The notes under the pieces are model-generated. The model was not told the DNA's origin and made no database searches. It saw only the letters and a list, made by a program, of their open reading frames with translations. 64,000 nucleotides of DNA from Kingella negevensis (GTDB taxonomy: Bacteria; Pseudomonadota; Gammaproteobacteria; Burkholderiales; Neisseriaceae): contig NZ_CP123448.1 in NCBI RefSeq assembly GCF_030177895.1, forward strand, positions 930,001 to 994,000, in the 5' to 3' direction. Below, piece after piece: positions 50,962-60,516 of this stretch (position 1 is its first letter; each line of letters opens with the position of its first letter). Position numbers and translations under genes: made by a program.

Positions 50962-51387
50962 CTACTTCCAAATTTGCGTTTCAGTGTGCGTTTCAGACTG
51001 GCGCGTTTCCGTCCAACCATCATGCTCAACCACCACAGGTTCAGCCACATGCACATCAGTCTGGCGGTCAATCAACTTAGGTTCAGCAGAAACCACAGGT
51101 TGCGTTTGCGTAACTGTTTCAGGCTGCGAAACCACTTTTTCAGGCTGCGACACTTCCACAGCTTTAGGCACAGTTTGCACCGTTTCCTCTTTTTTCTTAG
51201 ACTTCTTCTCATCCTTATCGCCATCAGGAATCATTGCACCAATCACCGCGCCCGTTCCTTTAACCGCCAATTTGCCAGCCGTTACCACCGTAGTCGCCGC
51301 CAAATCCGCCACCGCGCCCACCACACAACCTTGCAACAATAAACATAAAATCACCAAAGCAGGCAGTCTGAAAATTGCCTTATTCAT
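50962..51387 (-). CDS. Small lipoprotein (NF038104-like)
   Basis: The 141-residue protein has a lipoprotein signal (ALVILCLLLQGC, modified Cys21) followed by VVGAVADLAATTVVTAGKLAVKGTGAVIGAMIPDG, a pattern found in a small lipoprotein family of Neisseriaceae and Moraxellaceae that I recall as NF038104. The rest is a low-complexity tail rich in Val, Glu, Gln, Thr and Pro. Its function is unknown. It is alone on the minus strand, between an IS630 copy, 16 bases past its stop, and miaB upstream. Confidence 0.78.
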   Translation of the reverse strand: MNKAIFRLPALVILCLLLQGCVVGAVADLAATTVVTAGKLAVKGTGAVIGAMIPDGDKDEKKSKKKEETVQTVPKAVEVSQPEKVVSQPETVTQTQPVVSAEPKLIDRQTDVHVAEPVVVEHDGWTETRQSETHTETQIWK

Positions 51388-51444
51388 TTTTATTTTTTCC
51401 TTTGAAAATGCAGCCTGAAAACTATTTTCAGGCTGCGTTTGAGA

Positions 51445-52767
51445 TTAAACCAATTCGCCGCTCAAAGAGAACGTACGCGCGTCCGTAATTTCCAATTCTA
51501 CCATTTGGTTAATCAAGTCAGGTGTGCCGTAGAAATTCACCACGCGATTGTTGGTGGTACGCGCTTGCAGTTGGTCAGGGTCTTTTTTGGATACACCTTC
51601 CACCAAGCAGCGTTGGATTGTGCCAAGCATCGTTTGGTTAATACGCGCTGTTTCCGCTTCAATCACTTCATTTAACGCTTCCAAACGACGCACTTTTTCT
51701 TCGTGTGGCGTGTCGTCTGGCAAATTCGCGGCTGGCGTACCAGGGCGCGGACTGTAAATAAACACGAAACTCAAATCAAAGGCGATGTCTTTAACCAATT
51801 TTAGCGTTTGTTCAAATTCGCGCTCCGTTTCGCCGGGGAAACCAACAATAAAATCCGAACTCAAACACAAATCAGGGCGAATGGCGCGTAATTTGCGAAT
51901 AATGGATTTGTATTCCAACGCCGTGTAACCGCGTTTCATCGCGCTCAACACGCGGTCAGAACCGCTTTGAATTGGCAAATGCAAATGCGAAACCAATTTC
52001 GGCAAATCGCGATAGCATTCAATAATCGCGTCCGAAAATTCGCGTGGGTGGCTAGTTGTGAAACGCATACGTTCAATGCCAGGGATTTCATGCACGATAC
52101 GCAATAAAGTCGCAAAATCGCAAATTTCGCCGTTGTCCATTTCGCCGCGATAGGCGTTTACGTTTTGTCCTAACAGATTGATTTCTTTTACACCTTGTTG
52201 CGCCAAGTTCGCGATTTCCGTCAGCACATCATTGAGTGGGCGTGAAAATTCTTCGCCGCGCGTATAAGGCACAACGCAGAATGAGCAATATTTTGAACAG
52301 CCTTCCATAATGGAAATAAACGCACTGCCGCCTTCCACACGCGCTGGCGGCAAGTGGTCAAATTTTTCAATTTCGGGGAACGAAATATCCACTTGCGACA
52401 AGCCTGTGGTTTCTTTGTCCACAATCATTTTAGGCAAGCGGTGCAAAGTTTGCGGCCCGAAAACGACATCCACATACGGCGCACGTTCAATAATCGCCTC
52501 GCCCTCTTGCGAAGCCACGCAACCTGCCACGCCAATGATTAACTGCGGATTGTCTTTTTTCAAATGTTTCACGCGACCCAAATCAGAAAACACTTTTTCT
52601 TGTGCTTTTTCGCGCACCGAGCAAGTGTTAAACAAAATAATGTCTGCGCCTTCGGGTTCGGCAACTTGTTCAATACCGCCGTGTTCTTCGGCTAATACAG
52701 CAAGCATTTTTTCGCTGTCGTATTCGTTCATTTGGCAGCCAAAGGTGCGGATAAATACTTTTTTCAT
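51445..52767 (-). CDS. miaB: tRNA-2-methylthio-N6-dimethylallyladenosine synthase
   Basis: The 440-residue radical SAM enzyme adds the methylthio group to i6A37 of tRNAs. It begins [22 protein letters not shown] (ATG 52767), with the three N-terminal cluster cysteines (C11, then [10 protein letters not shown] and an intermediate FNTCSVRE). The radical SAM motif is CSKYCSFC, and a C-terminal TRAM domain follows. The longer frame from 52878 adds uptake-sequence-derived residues and is rejected. It is preceded by two uptake sequences. Confidence 0.95.
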   Translation of the reverse strand: MKKVFIRTFGCQMNEYDSEKMLAVLAEEHGGIEQVAEPEGADIILFNTCSVREKAQEKVFSDLGRVKHLKKDNPQLIIGVAGCVASQEGEAIIERAPYVDVVFGPQTLHRLPKMIVDKETTGLSQVDISFPEIEKFDHLPPARVEGGSAFISIMEGCSKYCSFCVVPYTRGEEFSRPLNDVLTEIANLAQQGVKEINLLGQNVNAYRGEMDNGEICDFATLLRIVHEIPGIERMRFTTSHPREFSDAIIECYRDLPKLVSHLHLPIQSGSDRVLSAMKRGYTALEYKSIIRKLRAIRPDLCLSSDFIVGFPGETEREFEQTLKLVKDIAFDLSFVFIYSPRPGTPAANLPDDTPHEEKVRRLEALNEVIEAETARINQTMLGTIQRCLVEGVSKKDPDQLQARTTNNRVVNFYGTPDLINQMVELEITDARTFSLSGELV

Positions 52768-52911
52768 GGTTTGTATAACTTTATTGTCAGGTAGCCCGTA
52801 ATTGCGGAGCTGATTGATGAAAATATTTTCAGGCTGCCTGAAAATACACAAGCAGCCTGAAAATAAACGAACGCGCATTATACTGATTTTTCAGGCGTTC
52901 TGAATGACTTT

Positions 52912-53901
52912 TTAGTGATGACAACAGCCACCGTTACCGTTTTTGCTATCCAGCACTTCATGCGCTTGCATATCCGCGTGGTAACTCGAACGAACCATCG
53001 CGCCAATCGCCGCGTTAGTAAAGCCCATTTCATACGCTTCTTTTTCAAACTCTTTGAACTGCTCTGGCGTTACATAGCGCAAAACAGGCAAATGGCTATC
53101 AGACGGTTGCAAATATTGACCGACCGTAATCATCTCAATATTGTTTTCACGCATATCGCGCATGATTTCGCGCACTTCTTCGTCCGTTTCGCCCAAGCCA
53201 ACCATAATGCCTGATTTCGTTGGGATATGCGGCATCATTTCTCGGTAACGGCGCAACAATTCCAGCGAGTGTTTGTAATCCGCCCCAGGGCGCGCTTGTT
53301 TATACAAACGTGGGTGCGTTTCCAAATTGTGATTCATCACATCAGGCGGATTTTTCGCCAAAATTTCCAGCGCAATATCCAAGCGACCTCGGAAGTCTGG
53401 CACAAGAATTTCAATTTTTGTGTTTGGGCTGGTTTTACGGATTTCGTTAATGCAATCCGCGAAGTGTTGTGCGCCGCCATCGCGCAAATCATCGCGGTCA
53501 ACCGAAGTAATCACAACGTATTTCAAACCCATTGCCGCAACGGATTCCGCCAAGTGTTTCGGCTCGTTCGCGTCCAATTCATTTGGGCGACCGTGTCCCA
53601 CATCGCAGAACGGACAACGGCGCGTACAAATATCGCCCATAATCATAAAAGTGGCTGTGCCGTAGCTGAAACATTCGCCAATATTCGGGCAAGATGCTTC
53701 TTCGCACACGGTGTGCATTTTTTGGTTACGCAAAATATCTTTGATTTCAAAGAATTTTTTGCTTGTCGGGATTTTGGCTTTAATCCATTCAGGTTTTTTG
53801 ATTTTTTGCTCCAATGGAACGACTTTAATTGGAATGCGTGCGGTTTTTTCTGCGCCTTTTAGTTTGACGCCTTGCATATTGGGTTTGGTTTCTGATGACA
53901 T
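52912..53901 (-). CDS. lipA: Lipoyl synthase
   Basis: The 329-residue radical SAM enzyme inserts two sulfurs into octanoyl groups on lipoyl domains. It has the auxiliary cluster motif [12 protein letters not shown] (near 63-74) and the radical SAM motif CTRRCPFC (near 93-100), plus the C-terminal [10 protein letters not shown]. The C-terminus ends with a Cys/His-rich GNGGCCHH. It belongs with lipB (55390) and ybeD (56022) on the same strand, but an SDR gene and a decayed toxin-antitoxin pair now lie between. Confidence 0.96.
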   Translation of the reverse strand: MSSETKPNMQGVKLKGAEKTARIPIKVVPLEQKIKKPEWIKAKIPTSKKFFEIKDILRNQKMHTVCEEASCPNIGECFSYGTATFMIMGDICTRRCPFCDVGHGRPNELDANEPKHLAESVAAMGLKYVVITSVDRDDLRDGGAQHFADCINEIRKTSPNTKIEILVPDFRGRLDIALEILAKNPPDVMNHNLETHPRLYKQARPGADYKHSLELLRRYREMMPHIPTKSGIMVGLGETDEEVREIMRDMRENNIEMITVGQYLQPSDSHLPVLRYVTPEQFKEFEKEAYEMGFTNAAIGAMVRSSYHADMQAHEVLDSKNGNGGCCHH

Positions 53902-54000
53902 CTTTCTTCTTTCATAAGTGCGTTTTCAGGCTGCCTAAAAACGGTTTTGGGGTTAATTTTTGGTTTTCAGGCTGCTTTTTTAATGGATAACAATATCCTG

Positions 54001-54087
54001 CGTAGGGTGTGCCATACACACTATTTTTGCACAATAAGCAAATTTTTAAGTTGTTTAAAAATGCTGGTGCGCGGGGTACACCCTACG
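54001..54087. repeat. Small inverted-repeat element, CGTAGGGTGT...ACACCCTACG
   Basis: Perfect 10-bp termini enclose 67 bases that contain another small palindrome (GTGTGCCATACACAC). It lies between lipA and the SDR gene. Confidence 0.7.
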
Positions 54088-54118
54088 ACTATCTATCCAT
54101 TTTCAGGCTGCCTGAAAA

Positions 54119-54844
54119 CTACAATCCTTTTCGCATAATCCTTTGACCCAAAGTCGCAGAAATACGGTTAATCCAGTATAAAAGTTTGGTTTTACCAGCC
54201 ATGATTTCAAAATGATTGCGTTCAAAATCACGCCAAAATTCGTCTGCCAATTCATCGGGAGAGATTTTCAAATTCGCGTGTCCTTTGCCTTGCGACATCG
54301 GCGTGGCAACCATCGGGGGCATAATTTCAAACACGCGCAACGATGTGTTTTCCATTTGCCAGCGCAACACTTGCGAAAAGCTGTGCAACGCGGCTTTGGT
54401 CGCGCAATACAGGGCGCAGGTTTCTTTTGGCACAATCGCCAAACCTGACGATACGTTAATCACGGCGGATTCTTGTTTCGCGGTTAAAATCGGCAGAAAG
54501 GCGCGTGTGAGCTGGGCGGGCGCGGTTAAATTGATGTTGATTTCTTGGGCGATTTCATCATCGTTTTGCGCGTCCAAGCGTTTGGTGAATTGGATACCTG
54601 CGTTGTTTACCAACACGCTGACTTCGGGAAAATCACGCACCAAGCGTTCGCGGTCTTCGGTTTTGGAAACGTCTGCAACGGCGATGCGGCAGCCTGAAAG
54701 TTGCGCGGCAGCTTGCTGCAAAACGTCTTCGCGTCTGCCCACCAAAATAATTTGGTTGCCTGCGGTGTGGAATTTTTTGGCAAGCGCAAAGCCAATACCT
54801 GTCGCGCCGCCTGTGATTAAGACGGTGTGTCCGTTTAATTTCAT
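54119..54844 (-). CDS. Short-chain dehydrogenase/reductase (DltE-like)
   Basis: The 241-residue classical SDR has TGGATGIG (cofactor loop, 11-18), NNAGIQ (about 79-84), and the catalytic Ser...YCATK set. The substrate cannot be told. Sequence features such as SVLVNNAGIQFTKRL and the C-terminal LLYWINRISATLGQRIMRK are like DltE/YdfG-type oxidoreductases annotated in Gram-negative and Gram-positive genomes. It interrupts the lipA-lipB series, with a repeat element on one side and the vapD-like pseudogene on the other, hinting that this short region is an insertion point. Confidence 0.88.
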   Translation of the reverse strand: MKLNGHTVLITGGATGIGFALAKKFHTAGNQIILVGRREDVLQQAAAQLSGCRIAVADVSKTEDRERLVRDFPEVSVLVNNAGIQFTKRLDAQNDDEIAQEININLTAPAQLTRAFLPILTAKQESAVINVSSGLAIVPKETCALYCATKAALHSFSQVLRWQMENTSLRVFEIMPPMVATPMSQGKGHANLKISPDELADEFWRDFERNHFEIMAGKTKLLYWINRISATLGQRIMRKGL

Positions 54845-54880
54845 TCTTTATTTCTCTTCGTTTTTCAGGCTACGTTTAGC

Positions 54881-55159
54881 TTACGATTTTACAAATTGCG
54901 TGAAATCTGACCATTGTTCAATTCTGAACACCCGAATATCTCGCACAGAAATGGGAAACCAAGGTAACGTTTTCAAGGCTTAAATAGCGGTAAACAAGTT
55001 CGCCATATCTTCATTGTTGTTGATATACAAGCTGCCTTGTACGCGCTGAAATCCATATTGCGACAAGGTTGTCCCCATGTCTTGATAGGCTTGACTCACG
55101 CCTTTTGGGTGGGCTTGCTGCGTTTCGGAAACGACTAAATCAAAGGAAATTGCGTACAT
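54881..55159 (-). pseudogene. vapD: VapD-family endoribonuclease toxin, nonsense-mutated
   Basis: Translating the minus strand from ATG 55159 gives MYAISFDLVVSETQQ..., a VapD protein (Cas2-like fold, mRNA interferase in Helicobacter and Haemophilus), up to codon 59. Codon 60 is TAA (54980-54982), after which the same frame continues ALKTLPWFPISVRDIRVFRI and ends normally at 54881. With readthrough the length, 92 residues, is that of VapD. Its start follows the upstream gene's stop with no spacing. Premature termination removes the last third, so it should be inactive. Confidence 0.82.
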
Positions 55160-55351
55160 TTAATTGGCTTTCGGGTCATTCAATAAGTTGGAAAGCGGAT
55201 AATACTCGCGCTCACCTCTTTCCAATAATTCAATCTGCACCAAAATATCGCCATTAGGCAATTCTTTTTCAGGCTGCCCTACCAAATAAGGAACGCCCAT
55301 TGTGCCAAATGTGCGAACTTAGCCAGTTGGAATATATTTTTGATTTTCCAT
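55160..55351 (-). pseudogene. Putative VapD-partner antitoxin, nonsense-mutated
   Basis: From ATG 55351 the frame reads MENQKYIPTG, then TAA (55319-55321), then VRTFGTMGVPYLVGQPEKELPNG and on to a stop at 55160-55162 directly against the vapD start. Small proteins of this size (about 63 residues) precede vapD in Neisseria and Haemophilus and act as antitoxins. An uptake-sequence core (GGGCAGCCTGAA) is embedded in the coding sequence. A restart at the internal ATG (GVPYLVG...) could give a fragment. Confidence 0.68.
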
Positions 55352-55389
55352 GATTTTATCTTTCACTTGGGTTTTCAGGCTGCCTGAAA

Positions 55390-56010
55390 TCACAATTTCA
55401 ATTTTTCGTAATCCAATTCGCTAAGCAAATGCTTGCTCAATTTCTCTGCCACTTCGTCCCAAGTGGGGCAAGGATTCAAATAATCGCGGATTTGTGCCAT
55501 TTCCAAGCCTGCGTAACCGCACGGGTTAATCTGATGAAACGGCTCTAAATCCATGTTCACATTCAACGCCAAACCGTGATACACCGAACCATCTTTAATC
55601 CGAAGCCCGAGTGATGCGATTTTGCGATTGCCAACGTAAACGCCTGGACGGTCGGGGTCGTTAGCAGAATCAATGCCGTATTCTGCAAGCGTGGCGATAA
55701 TGCTGTTTTCCAACGCGGACACGATTTTGCGCACGCTTGTGTGGCGGCGTTTGAAATTTATCATCGTGTAAACCACCAGTTGCCCTGGTCCGTGATAAGT
55801 GATTTGTCCGCCGCGGTCGATTTGCACCACGGGAATATCGCTTGTGAGCAAAAGGTGTTCGGGTTTACCTGCCAAGCCTTGCGTAAATACAGGCGGATGT
55901 TCCACCAGCCACAGTTCATCTTCAGTTTCGGGCGTGCGCTCGGCGTTAAATTTTTTCATGGCTTCAAACGTGGGCTGATAGTCCACCAAACCAAGTTTGA
56001 TAATTTTCAT
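55390..56010 (-). CDS. lipB: Octanoyltransferase LipB
   Basis: The 206-residue enzyme moves octanoyl groups from acyl carrier protein to lipoyl domains. Motifs are [17 protein letters not shown] (substrate loop), [12 protein letters not shown] (catalytic lysine) and [11 protein letters not shown] (catalytic cysteine). Length fits. It follows ybeD by 11 bases on the same strand and works just before LipA in the pathway. Confidence 0.95.
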   Translation of the reverse strand: MKIIKLGLVDYQPTFEAMKKFNAERTPETEDELWLVEHPPVFTQGLAGKPEHLLLTSDIPVVQIDRGGQITYHGPGQLVVYTMINFKRRHTSVRKIVSALENSIIATLAEYGIDSANDPDRPGVYVGNRKIASLGLRIKDGSVYHGLALNVNMDLEPFHQINPCGYAGLEMAQIRDYLNPCPTWDEVAEKLSKHLLSELDYEKLKL

Positions 56011-56021
56011 TTCAGGCTGCC

Positions 56022-56297
56022 TTAGAATACGACTTTTACCATGTGATGCGAGGTTACTGCGCGGTAAATATTGTCCAAATGCTCTTGGTTTTCGGCGTAC
56101 ACGGTTACGGTTGCGCCAACGTAATTGCCTTTTGAACTTGGGCGCAGTTTGATGTGTGCTTCTGTGGTGCTTGGTGAATGTTGTTGCACAGTTTTCAAAA
56201 TTTCACTTGAAAAATCAGGGTGTTGCGCACCCATAATTTTTAAATCAAAATGGGTTGGAAATTCAATTAACGGTTTTTGTTCTGTTGTGTTAGACAT
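56022..56297 (-). CDS. ybeD: YbeD family (DUF493) protein
   Basis: The 91-residue protein has an ACT-like fold signature: [20 protein letters not shown] and, at the end, [16 protein letters not shown]. YbeD proteins accompany lipB in many proteobacteria, where a regulatory role in lipoylation has been suggested. Start and length agree with the family, and lipB begins 11 bases after its stop. Confidence 0.92.
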   Translation of the reverse strand: MSNTTEQKPLIEFPTHFDLKIMGAQHPDFSSEILKTVQQHSPSTTEAHIKLRPSSKGNYVGATVTVYAENQEHLDNIYRAVTSHHMVKVVF

Positions 56298-56382
56298 AGT
56301 TTTTTCCTACAAAATAGCGCGTATTTTAACGCAAAAATAGGGTTTTCAGGCTGCGTAATTTTCAGGCAGCCTGAAAAACGGG

Positions 56383-57843
56383 TTATGGCAGAATCAACGC
56401 AAAGAAAATGGTTGAACCTGCGCGCTGCACCAAAATCGGGATATTTTTGCCTGATTTGGTAACGGCTTGGACAAATTCTTCTTGGTTGTGAACGGGGATA
56501 CCTGCCACTTGTTCAATCACATCACCACGGCGTAAACCTGCGCGCGCGGCAATGCCTTTCACATTGCGAACCACCAGCAAGCCATCATTTTCCACGCCAA
56601 TGGTTAAGCCAGCATCAACAAATTCAAAACTACTCACATCGTGCGCGCTAGGTTGATTAATGTTGCTTTCTGCGCTTTCATTATTGGCATCTTTTTGTTC
56701 ATTCAAAACGGCGGTTAATTCAATCAATTTGCCCTCACGCCACACACCCAACTTGATTTTTTTGCCAGGCGACATGGAACCAATCATAGCGGGCAAATCA
56801 CTAGATGATTTTACGGTTTCGTTATCCACGCTGCGAATAATGTCGCCCAACTGCAAGCCCGCTTGAGCAGCTGGACCGCCTTCCACCACTTTCACCACCA
56901 ATGCGCCCGTTGGTTTATCCAAACCAAACGATTGCGCCAAATTATAAGTAACCTCTTGAATCACCAAGCCTAATTGACCACGCTGAACGCGTCCTGTCGT
57001 TTTCAGTTGCTCAGCCACATTCATCGCCACATCAATTGGAATGGCAAACGAAATGCCCATAAAGCCACCGCTTCGGCTGTAAATCTGCGAGTTAATCCCG
57101 ACTACTTGCCCTTTCAAATTAAACAATGGACCGCCCGAATTACCAGGGTTAATCGCCACATCAGTTTGAATAAACGGCATGTAATTATCAGCAGGCAAGG
57201 TGCGGTTTTTTGCCGACACAATCCCTGCAGTTACGCTGTTTTCAAAGCCAAACGGCGCACCAATCGCTACCACCCATTCGCCTGATTTCAATTCATTCGG
57301 GCTACCAATTTTCGCAGCAGGCAAGTCTTTTGCATCAATTTTCAGCAAGGCAATATCTGATTTTTCATCAGAACCCACCAATTTAGCAGGATATTCACGC
57401 TTATCATTCAAGACCACTTTAATATTGTTCATGCCTTTAATCACGTGCGTGTTCGTCAGTACATAACCGTCCGCGCTGATAATCACGCCTGAACCGAAAT
57501 TGGATTCCTCTTCTGATTGTTCGGGCGAATCAGGCTGATTTGGCACAATGCGTTTGAAAAATTCTGCAAACGGGTCTTCTGATGAATCTTCTTCTATTTT
57601 GTTTTGAGCGGTTTGTGCTTCAGGGTCGCTGTCTGCCTGAATATTGACAACGGTGCTGCCTTCACGTGCCACCAATTCCGTAAAGTTTGGCAACAACATG
57701 CCCACCGTGCCGTCTGCTTGAGCAGGTTTCGCCTCTTTCACAAACGCTTGTGAAGCCGCTTGATTGTCTGTTTCTTGTTTATCGCCGCAAGCAGAGACCG
57801 CCAAAGCTGTTATCACAGCTAATGAAATCAACTTTTTATTCAT
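56383..57843 (-). CDS. HtrA/DegP-family periplasmic serine protease
   Basis: The 486-residue protein has a lipoprotein-like signal (LAVITALAVSAC, Cys19), a trypsin-like domain with His133 (TNTHVI), Asp163 (SDIALLKID) and Ser236 (NPGNSGGPL), and two PDZ domains (about 290-375 and 400-480). It would degrade or refold damaged envelope proteins. In Neisseria this gene is annotated as Do-family protease; possession of a lipobox suggests membrane anchoring. It stands alone, and an uptake-sequence palindrome follows its stop. Confidence 0.92.
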   Translation of the reverse strand: MNKKLISLAVITALAVSACGDKQETDNQAASQAFVKEAKPAQADGTVGMLLPNFTELVAREGSTVVNIQADSDPEAQTAQNKIEEDSSEDPFAEFFKRIVPNQPDSPEQSEEESNFGSGVIISADGYVLTNTHVIKGMNNIKVVLNDKREYPAKLVGSDEKSDIALLKIDAKDLPAAKIGSPNELKSGEWVVAIGAPFGFENSVTAGIVSAKNRTLPADNYMPFIQTDVAINPGNSGGPLFNLKGQVVGINSQIYSRSGGFMGISFAIPIDVAMNVAEQLKTTGRVQRGQLGLVIQEVTYNLAQSFGLDKPTGALVVKVVEGGPAAQAGLQLGDIIRSVDNETVKSSSDLPAMIGSMSPGKKIKLGVWREGKLIELTAVLNEQKDANNESAESNINQPSAHDVSSFEFVDAGLTIGVENDGLLVVRNVKGIAARAGLRRGDVIEQVAGIPVHNQEEFVQAVTKSGKNIPILVQRAGSTIFFALILP

Positions 57844-57903
57844 GTTTCTTTAAATCCTTTGTTTACTGTTTTCAGGCTGCGTTTGAGTACGCAATAGAGC
57901 GTC

Positions 57904-57960
57904 GGCGGCTCACCGACACATTTTCAATTTAATTATCAAAGATTTTGTCGGCGAGCCGCC
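57904..57960. repeat. Small inverted-repeat element, GGCGGCTC...GAGCCGCC
   Basis: GGCGGCTCACCGACA pairs with TGTCGGCGAGCCGCC (one mismatch) across 27 AT-rich bases. It lies in the HtrA upstream region among uptake sequences. Confidence 0.65.
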
Positions 57961-58029
57961 AATGCTCCATTTTTCTCGTATATTTTCAGGCTGCCTGAAA
58001 ACACCTATATGGGGAACGCAGCCTGAAAA

Positions 58030-58722
58030 TCAACCAAGCACAAACAAGGTTTTCCCCTGCTCTTTCAGCCACGCCTCCGCGCTATCCATTTGCGGAAATT
58101 CCTGTCGCAGCAACGCCCAAAAAGCCGCGCTGTGATTGGTATGTTTCAAATGGCACAGTTCATGCACGCACACACAATCTTGCACAAATTCAGGCGCAGC
58201 AATCAGCCGCCAGTTAATCCGAATCCCTGTGTGCGGACGGCAGACACCCCAAAACGTCTTCGCGTTGGTTAAGCCAATCGCCACAGGTTTCAACTTCGTC
58301 TGCCCAATCCAATATTCCAGTTTTGCCAACAAATGCTTTTCCGCAGCCTGAAAAAAATATTCACGCAACAAATCAAATTGTTGCGTTTGCGATAAACTTT
58401 CAGGCAGCCTGAAAACCAAGTTTGCCTCATCACGCTCAATTTGCGAAACAGGCACAGACACCAGCGCATAAGTCTTGCCCATAAAACCCACATTTTCAGG
58501 CTGCGACATCGCAGGTTCAGGCGCACGCTTCGCCAGCAAACGCTGCAAAACCGCTTCATTTTTATCCAGCCACGCCAACAAATCTTTTTGCGTGAACCAG
58601 TTCGGAATCCCAATTTTCAGGCTGCGATTATCATTCGGGCGCACGATAATGTTTTTCTTCGTATTGCGCTTAATGTGCAACGTAATCGCGCAGCCTGAAA
58701 CCGTGCAAATCATCGTATTCAT
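58030..58722 (-). CDS. YgjP-like M48-type metallopeptidase (DUF45)
   Basis: The 230-residue protein has the zinc motif HELCHLKHTNHSAAFW (HExxH plus a following histidine), preceded by CRPHTGIRINWRLIAAPEF, all typical of the YgjP/WLM DUF45 family. These are predicted metal-dependent hydrolases; the E. coli member has also been described as a UTP-processing enzyme, so the true substrate is uncertain. No signal is seen. Several uptake-sequence cores are inside the gene. It begins four bases after plsC stops. Confidence 0.88.
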   Translation of the reverse strand: MNTMICTVSGCAITLHIKRNTKKNIIVRPNDNRSLKIGIPNWFTQKDLLAWLDKNEAVLQRLLAKRAPEPAMSQPENVGFMGKTYALVSVPVSQIERDEANLVFRLPESLSQTQQFDLLREYFFQAAEKHLLAKLEYWIGQTKLKPVAIGLTNAKTFWGVCRPHTGIRINWRLIAAPEFVQDCVCVHELCHLKHTNHSAAFWALLRQEFPQMDSAEAWLKEQGKTLFVLG

Positions 58723-58725
58723 TTT

Positions 58726-59457
58726 TCAGGCTGCCTTTTTCGCGCACGGGCCTTTTCCTGAAATTTCAACTTGTTGCGTTTCAATCCAGTCCTCGCAAGC
58801 CGCCATCAATGCCACTTCATCGCCCGAACCGTGCGCAATCGGTTTGCCTATGACCACTTCAATCGTTCCGGGGTATTTCAAAAACGCATTACGCGCCCAA
58901 TATTCGCCACTATTGTGCGCCACAGGCACCAAATCCATTTCAAACAATTTTGCCATGCGCGCGCCGCCCAATTTATAGCGACCGCGTTCGCCAGCAGGCA
59001 TGCGCGTGCCTTCAGGGAAAATCGCAATCCAAAAGCCCTCGTTTTTACGCGCCATACCTTGTTCCAACAACATTTGCGTGGCTTTCGCACCTGCTTTGCG
59101 GTCGATGCCGATGGTTTTCGCCAGTTTCAAGCCCCAGCCAAAAAAGGGAATGTTGAACAATTCTTTTTTGGCGACATAGATTTGCAATGGGAAAATTTCT
59201 TGCAACGCCAGCGTTTCCCAGCCGCTCTGGTGTTTCGCGCAAATGATAGACGGCGTGCTGGGGATATTTTCTGCGCCGCGCACCACATAGTTCAGCCCCA
59301 CAATGTTTTTCAGCACCCACAGCAGCATTTTCACCCATGCCAAGCCGACTTTGTTCACGCCTTTGTCAAACGGCAGCGCGAAAATCACGCAGATGAACAT
59401 AATGGGCATGGAAAGGGTGAGAATAATCCAATAGATTAAGTTTTTGATGTATAACAT
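58726..59457 (-). CDS. plsC: 1-acyl-sn-glycerol-3-phosphate acyltransferase
   Basis: The 243-residue membrane enzyme makes phosphatidic acid from lysophosphatidic acid. An N-terminal hydrophobic segment (LIYWIILTLSMPIMFICVIF) precedes the acyltransferase motifs CAKHQSGWETL (motif I, H-x4-E in place of the usual H-x4-D, as in several beta-proteobacteria) and FPEGTRMPAG (motif III). Length is typical. It starts 57 bases after map ends and is followed closely by the metallopeptidase gene. Confidence 0.92.
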   Translation of the reverse strand: MLYIKNLIYWIILTLSMPIMFICVIFALPFDKGVNKVGLAWVKMLLWVLKNIVGLNYVVRGAENIPSTPSIICAKHQSGWETLALQEIFPLQIYVAKKELFNIPFFGWGLKLAKTIGIDRKAGAKATQMLLEQGMARKNEGFWIAIFPEGTRMPAGERGRYKLGGARMAKLFEMDLVPVAHNSGEYWARNAFLKYPGTIEVVIGKPIAHGSGDEVALMAACEDWIETQQVEISGKGPCAKKAA

Positions 59458-59514
59458 ATTTATTGATTTCGTGTTTTCAGGCTGCCTGAAAATATCAAGC
59501 AGCCTGAAAGTGTT

Positions 59515-60291
59515 TTATGGACGACCTGTACGCGGAGAAATCGTCAAAATTTCGCACCCTGTTTCGGTTACCAAAACTTCGTGTTCCCATTGTGCGGACA
59601 ATTTGCGGTCTTTGGTAACAACAGTCCAGCCGTCGTCCAAAATGCGCAGGTGGCGTTTACCTTGGTTAATCATCGGCTCAATCGTGAAAATCATACCGGG
59701 TTTCAGCACCAAACCTGTGCCTTTGCGACCGTAGTGCAGCACTTGCGGTTCGCAGTGAAATTCGCGCCCAATGCCGTGTCCACAAAATTCCTGCACCACA
59801 GAATAACCTGCGTTTTCAGCCACTTGCTGACACGCGTAACCAACGTCGCCCAAAGTTGCGCCTGCTTTCACAGCGGCAATGCCTGCCATCATGGATTCGT
59901 GGGTTACGTCAATCAGGCGTTGCGCTTGTGGGCTGATTTTGCCCACTGCAAACATACGGCTACTGTCGCCGTGGAAACCGTCTTTTTTGATGGTTAAGTC
60001 GATATTGATGATGTCGCCTTCTTTGAGCGGTTTGTCGTCTGGAATGCCATGGCAAATCACGTGGTTCACTGATGTGCAGCATGATTTTGGATACGGCGGA
60101 TTGCCGTAGTGCAAAGGTGCTGGGTAGCCGCCTTGTACGTTTACATGGTAATCGTAAACCAGTTTGTCAATTTCGTTGGTGGTGATGCCTGGTTTGATAA
60201 AATCGCCAATATAATCCAATGCTTCGGCAACCAAACGACCGAGTTCGCGCATTTTGTCTTGTTCTTCTGGGGTGGTGATGATAACTGCCAT
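59515..60291 (-). CDS. map: Methionine aminopeptidase, type I
   Basis: The 258-residue enzyme removes N-terminal Met. The five metal ligands lie in recognisable segments: NIDLTIKKDGFHGDSSRMF, FCGHGIGREFHCEPQ, GMIFTIEPMINQG and WEHEVLVTETG. It is the short, prokaryotic type with no zinc-finger extension. The start is well supported by a ribosome site (AAAGAGAC). It probably shares a transcript with plsC. Confidence 0.96.
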   Translation of the reverse strand: MAVIITTPEEQDKMRELGRLVAEALDYIGDFIKPGITTNEIDKLVYDYHVNVQGGYPAPLHYGNPPYPKSCCTSVNHVICHGIPDDKPLKEGDIINIDLTIKKDGFHGDSSRMFAVGKISPQAQRLIDVTHESMMAGIAAVKAGATLGDVGYACQQVAENAGYSVVQEFCGHGIGREFHCEPQVLHYGRKGTGLVLKPGMIFTIEPMINQGKRHLRILDDGWTVVTKDRKLSAQWEHEVLVTETGCEILTISPRTGRP

Positions 60292-60337
60292 TTTTTAAAA
60301 GTCTCTTTCTGTTTTTAAATTAGTTAATAGGTGGATT

Positions 60338-60487
60338 TTAAATTATCTGAACGTCTGGTTCTAACAAAATATCATCGTCAGAACCTGAAAATAATTGGTT
60401 GATTTTATCATTCGCCAAATTATCAAAATCATCAGGTACATCAAACGATTGATTTAAAAATCCAATCCATTTTTGGATAATTTGCAT
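60338..60487 (-). CDS. Small acidic hypothetical protein, 49 residues
   Basis: A short frame with an excellent ribosome site (AAAGGA, 8 bases before ATG 60487) encodes MQIIQKWIGFLNQSFDVPDD, a helix start, then an Asp-rich middle and end (LFSGSDDDILLEPDVQII). I recognise no family. The sequence before its start codon closely resembles that before the next gene upstream (CCTGAAAGGA..ATATCATGCA), hinting at a duplicated leader. It lies in a small group of genes of unknown function between map and prfA. Confidence 0.55.
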   Translation of the reverse strand: MQIIQKWIGFLNQSFDVPDDFDNLANDKINQLFSGSDDDILLEPDVQII

Positions 60488-60516
60488 GATATTTTCCTTT
60501 CAGGCTACCTGAAAAG

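Noticed and set aside
53999..54090. The GTAGGGTGT...ACACCCTAC element as a terminator
   Set aside because: The arms are 67 bases apart, with no T run, and related elements occur in positions where no transcript ends; I list it as a repeat.
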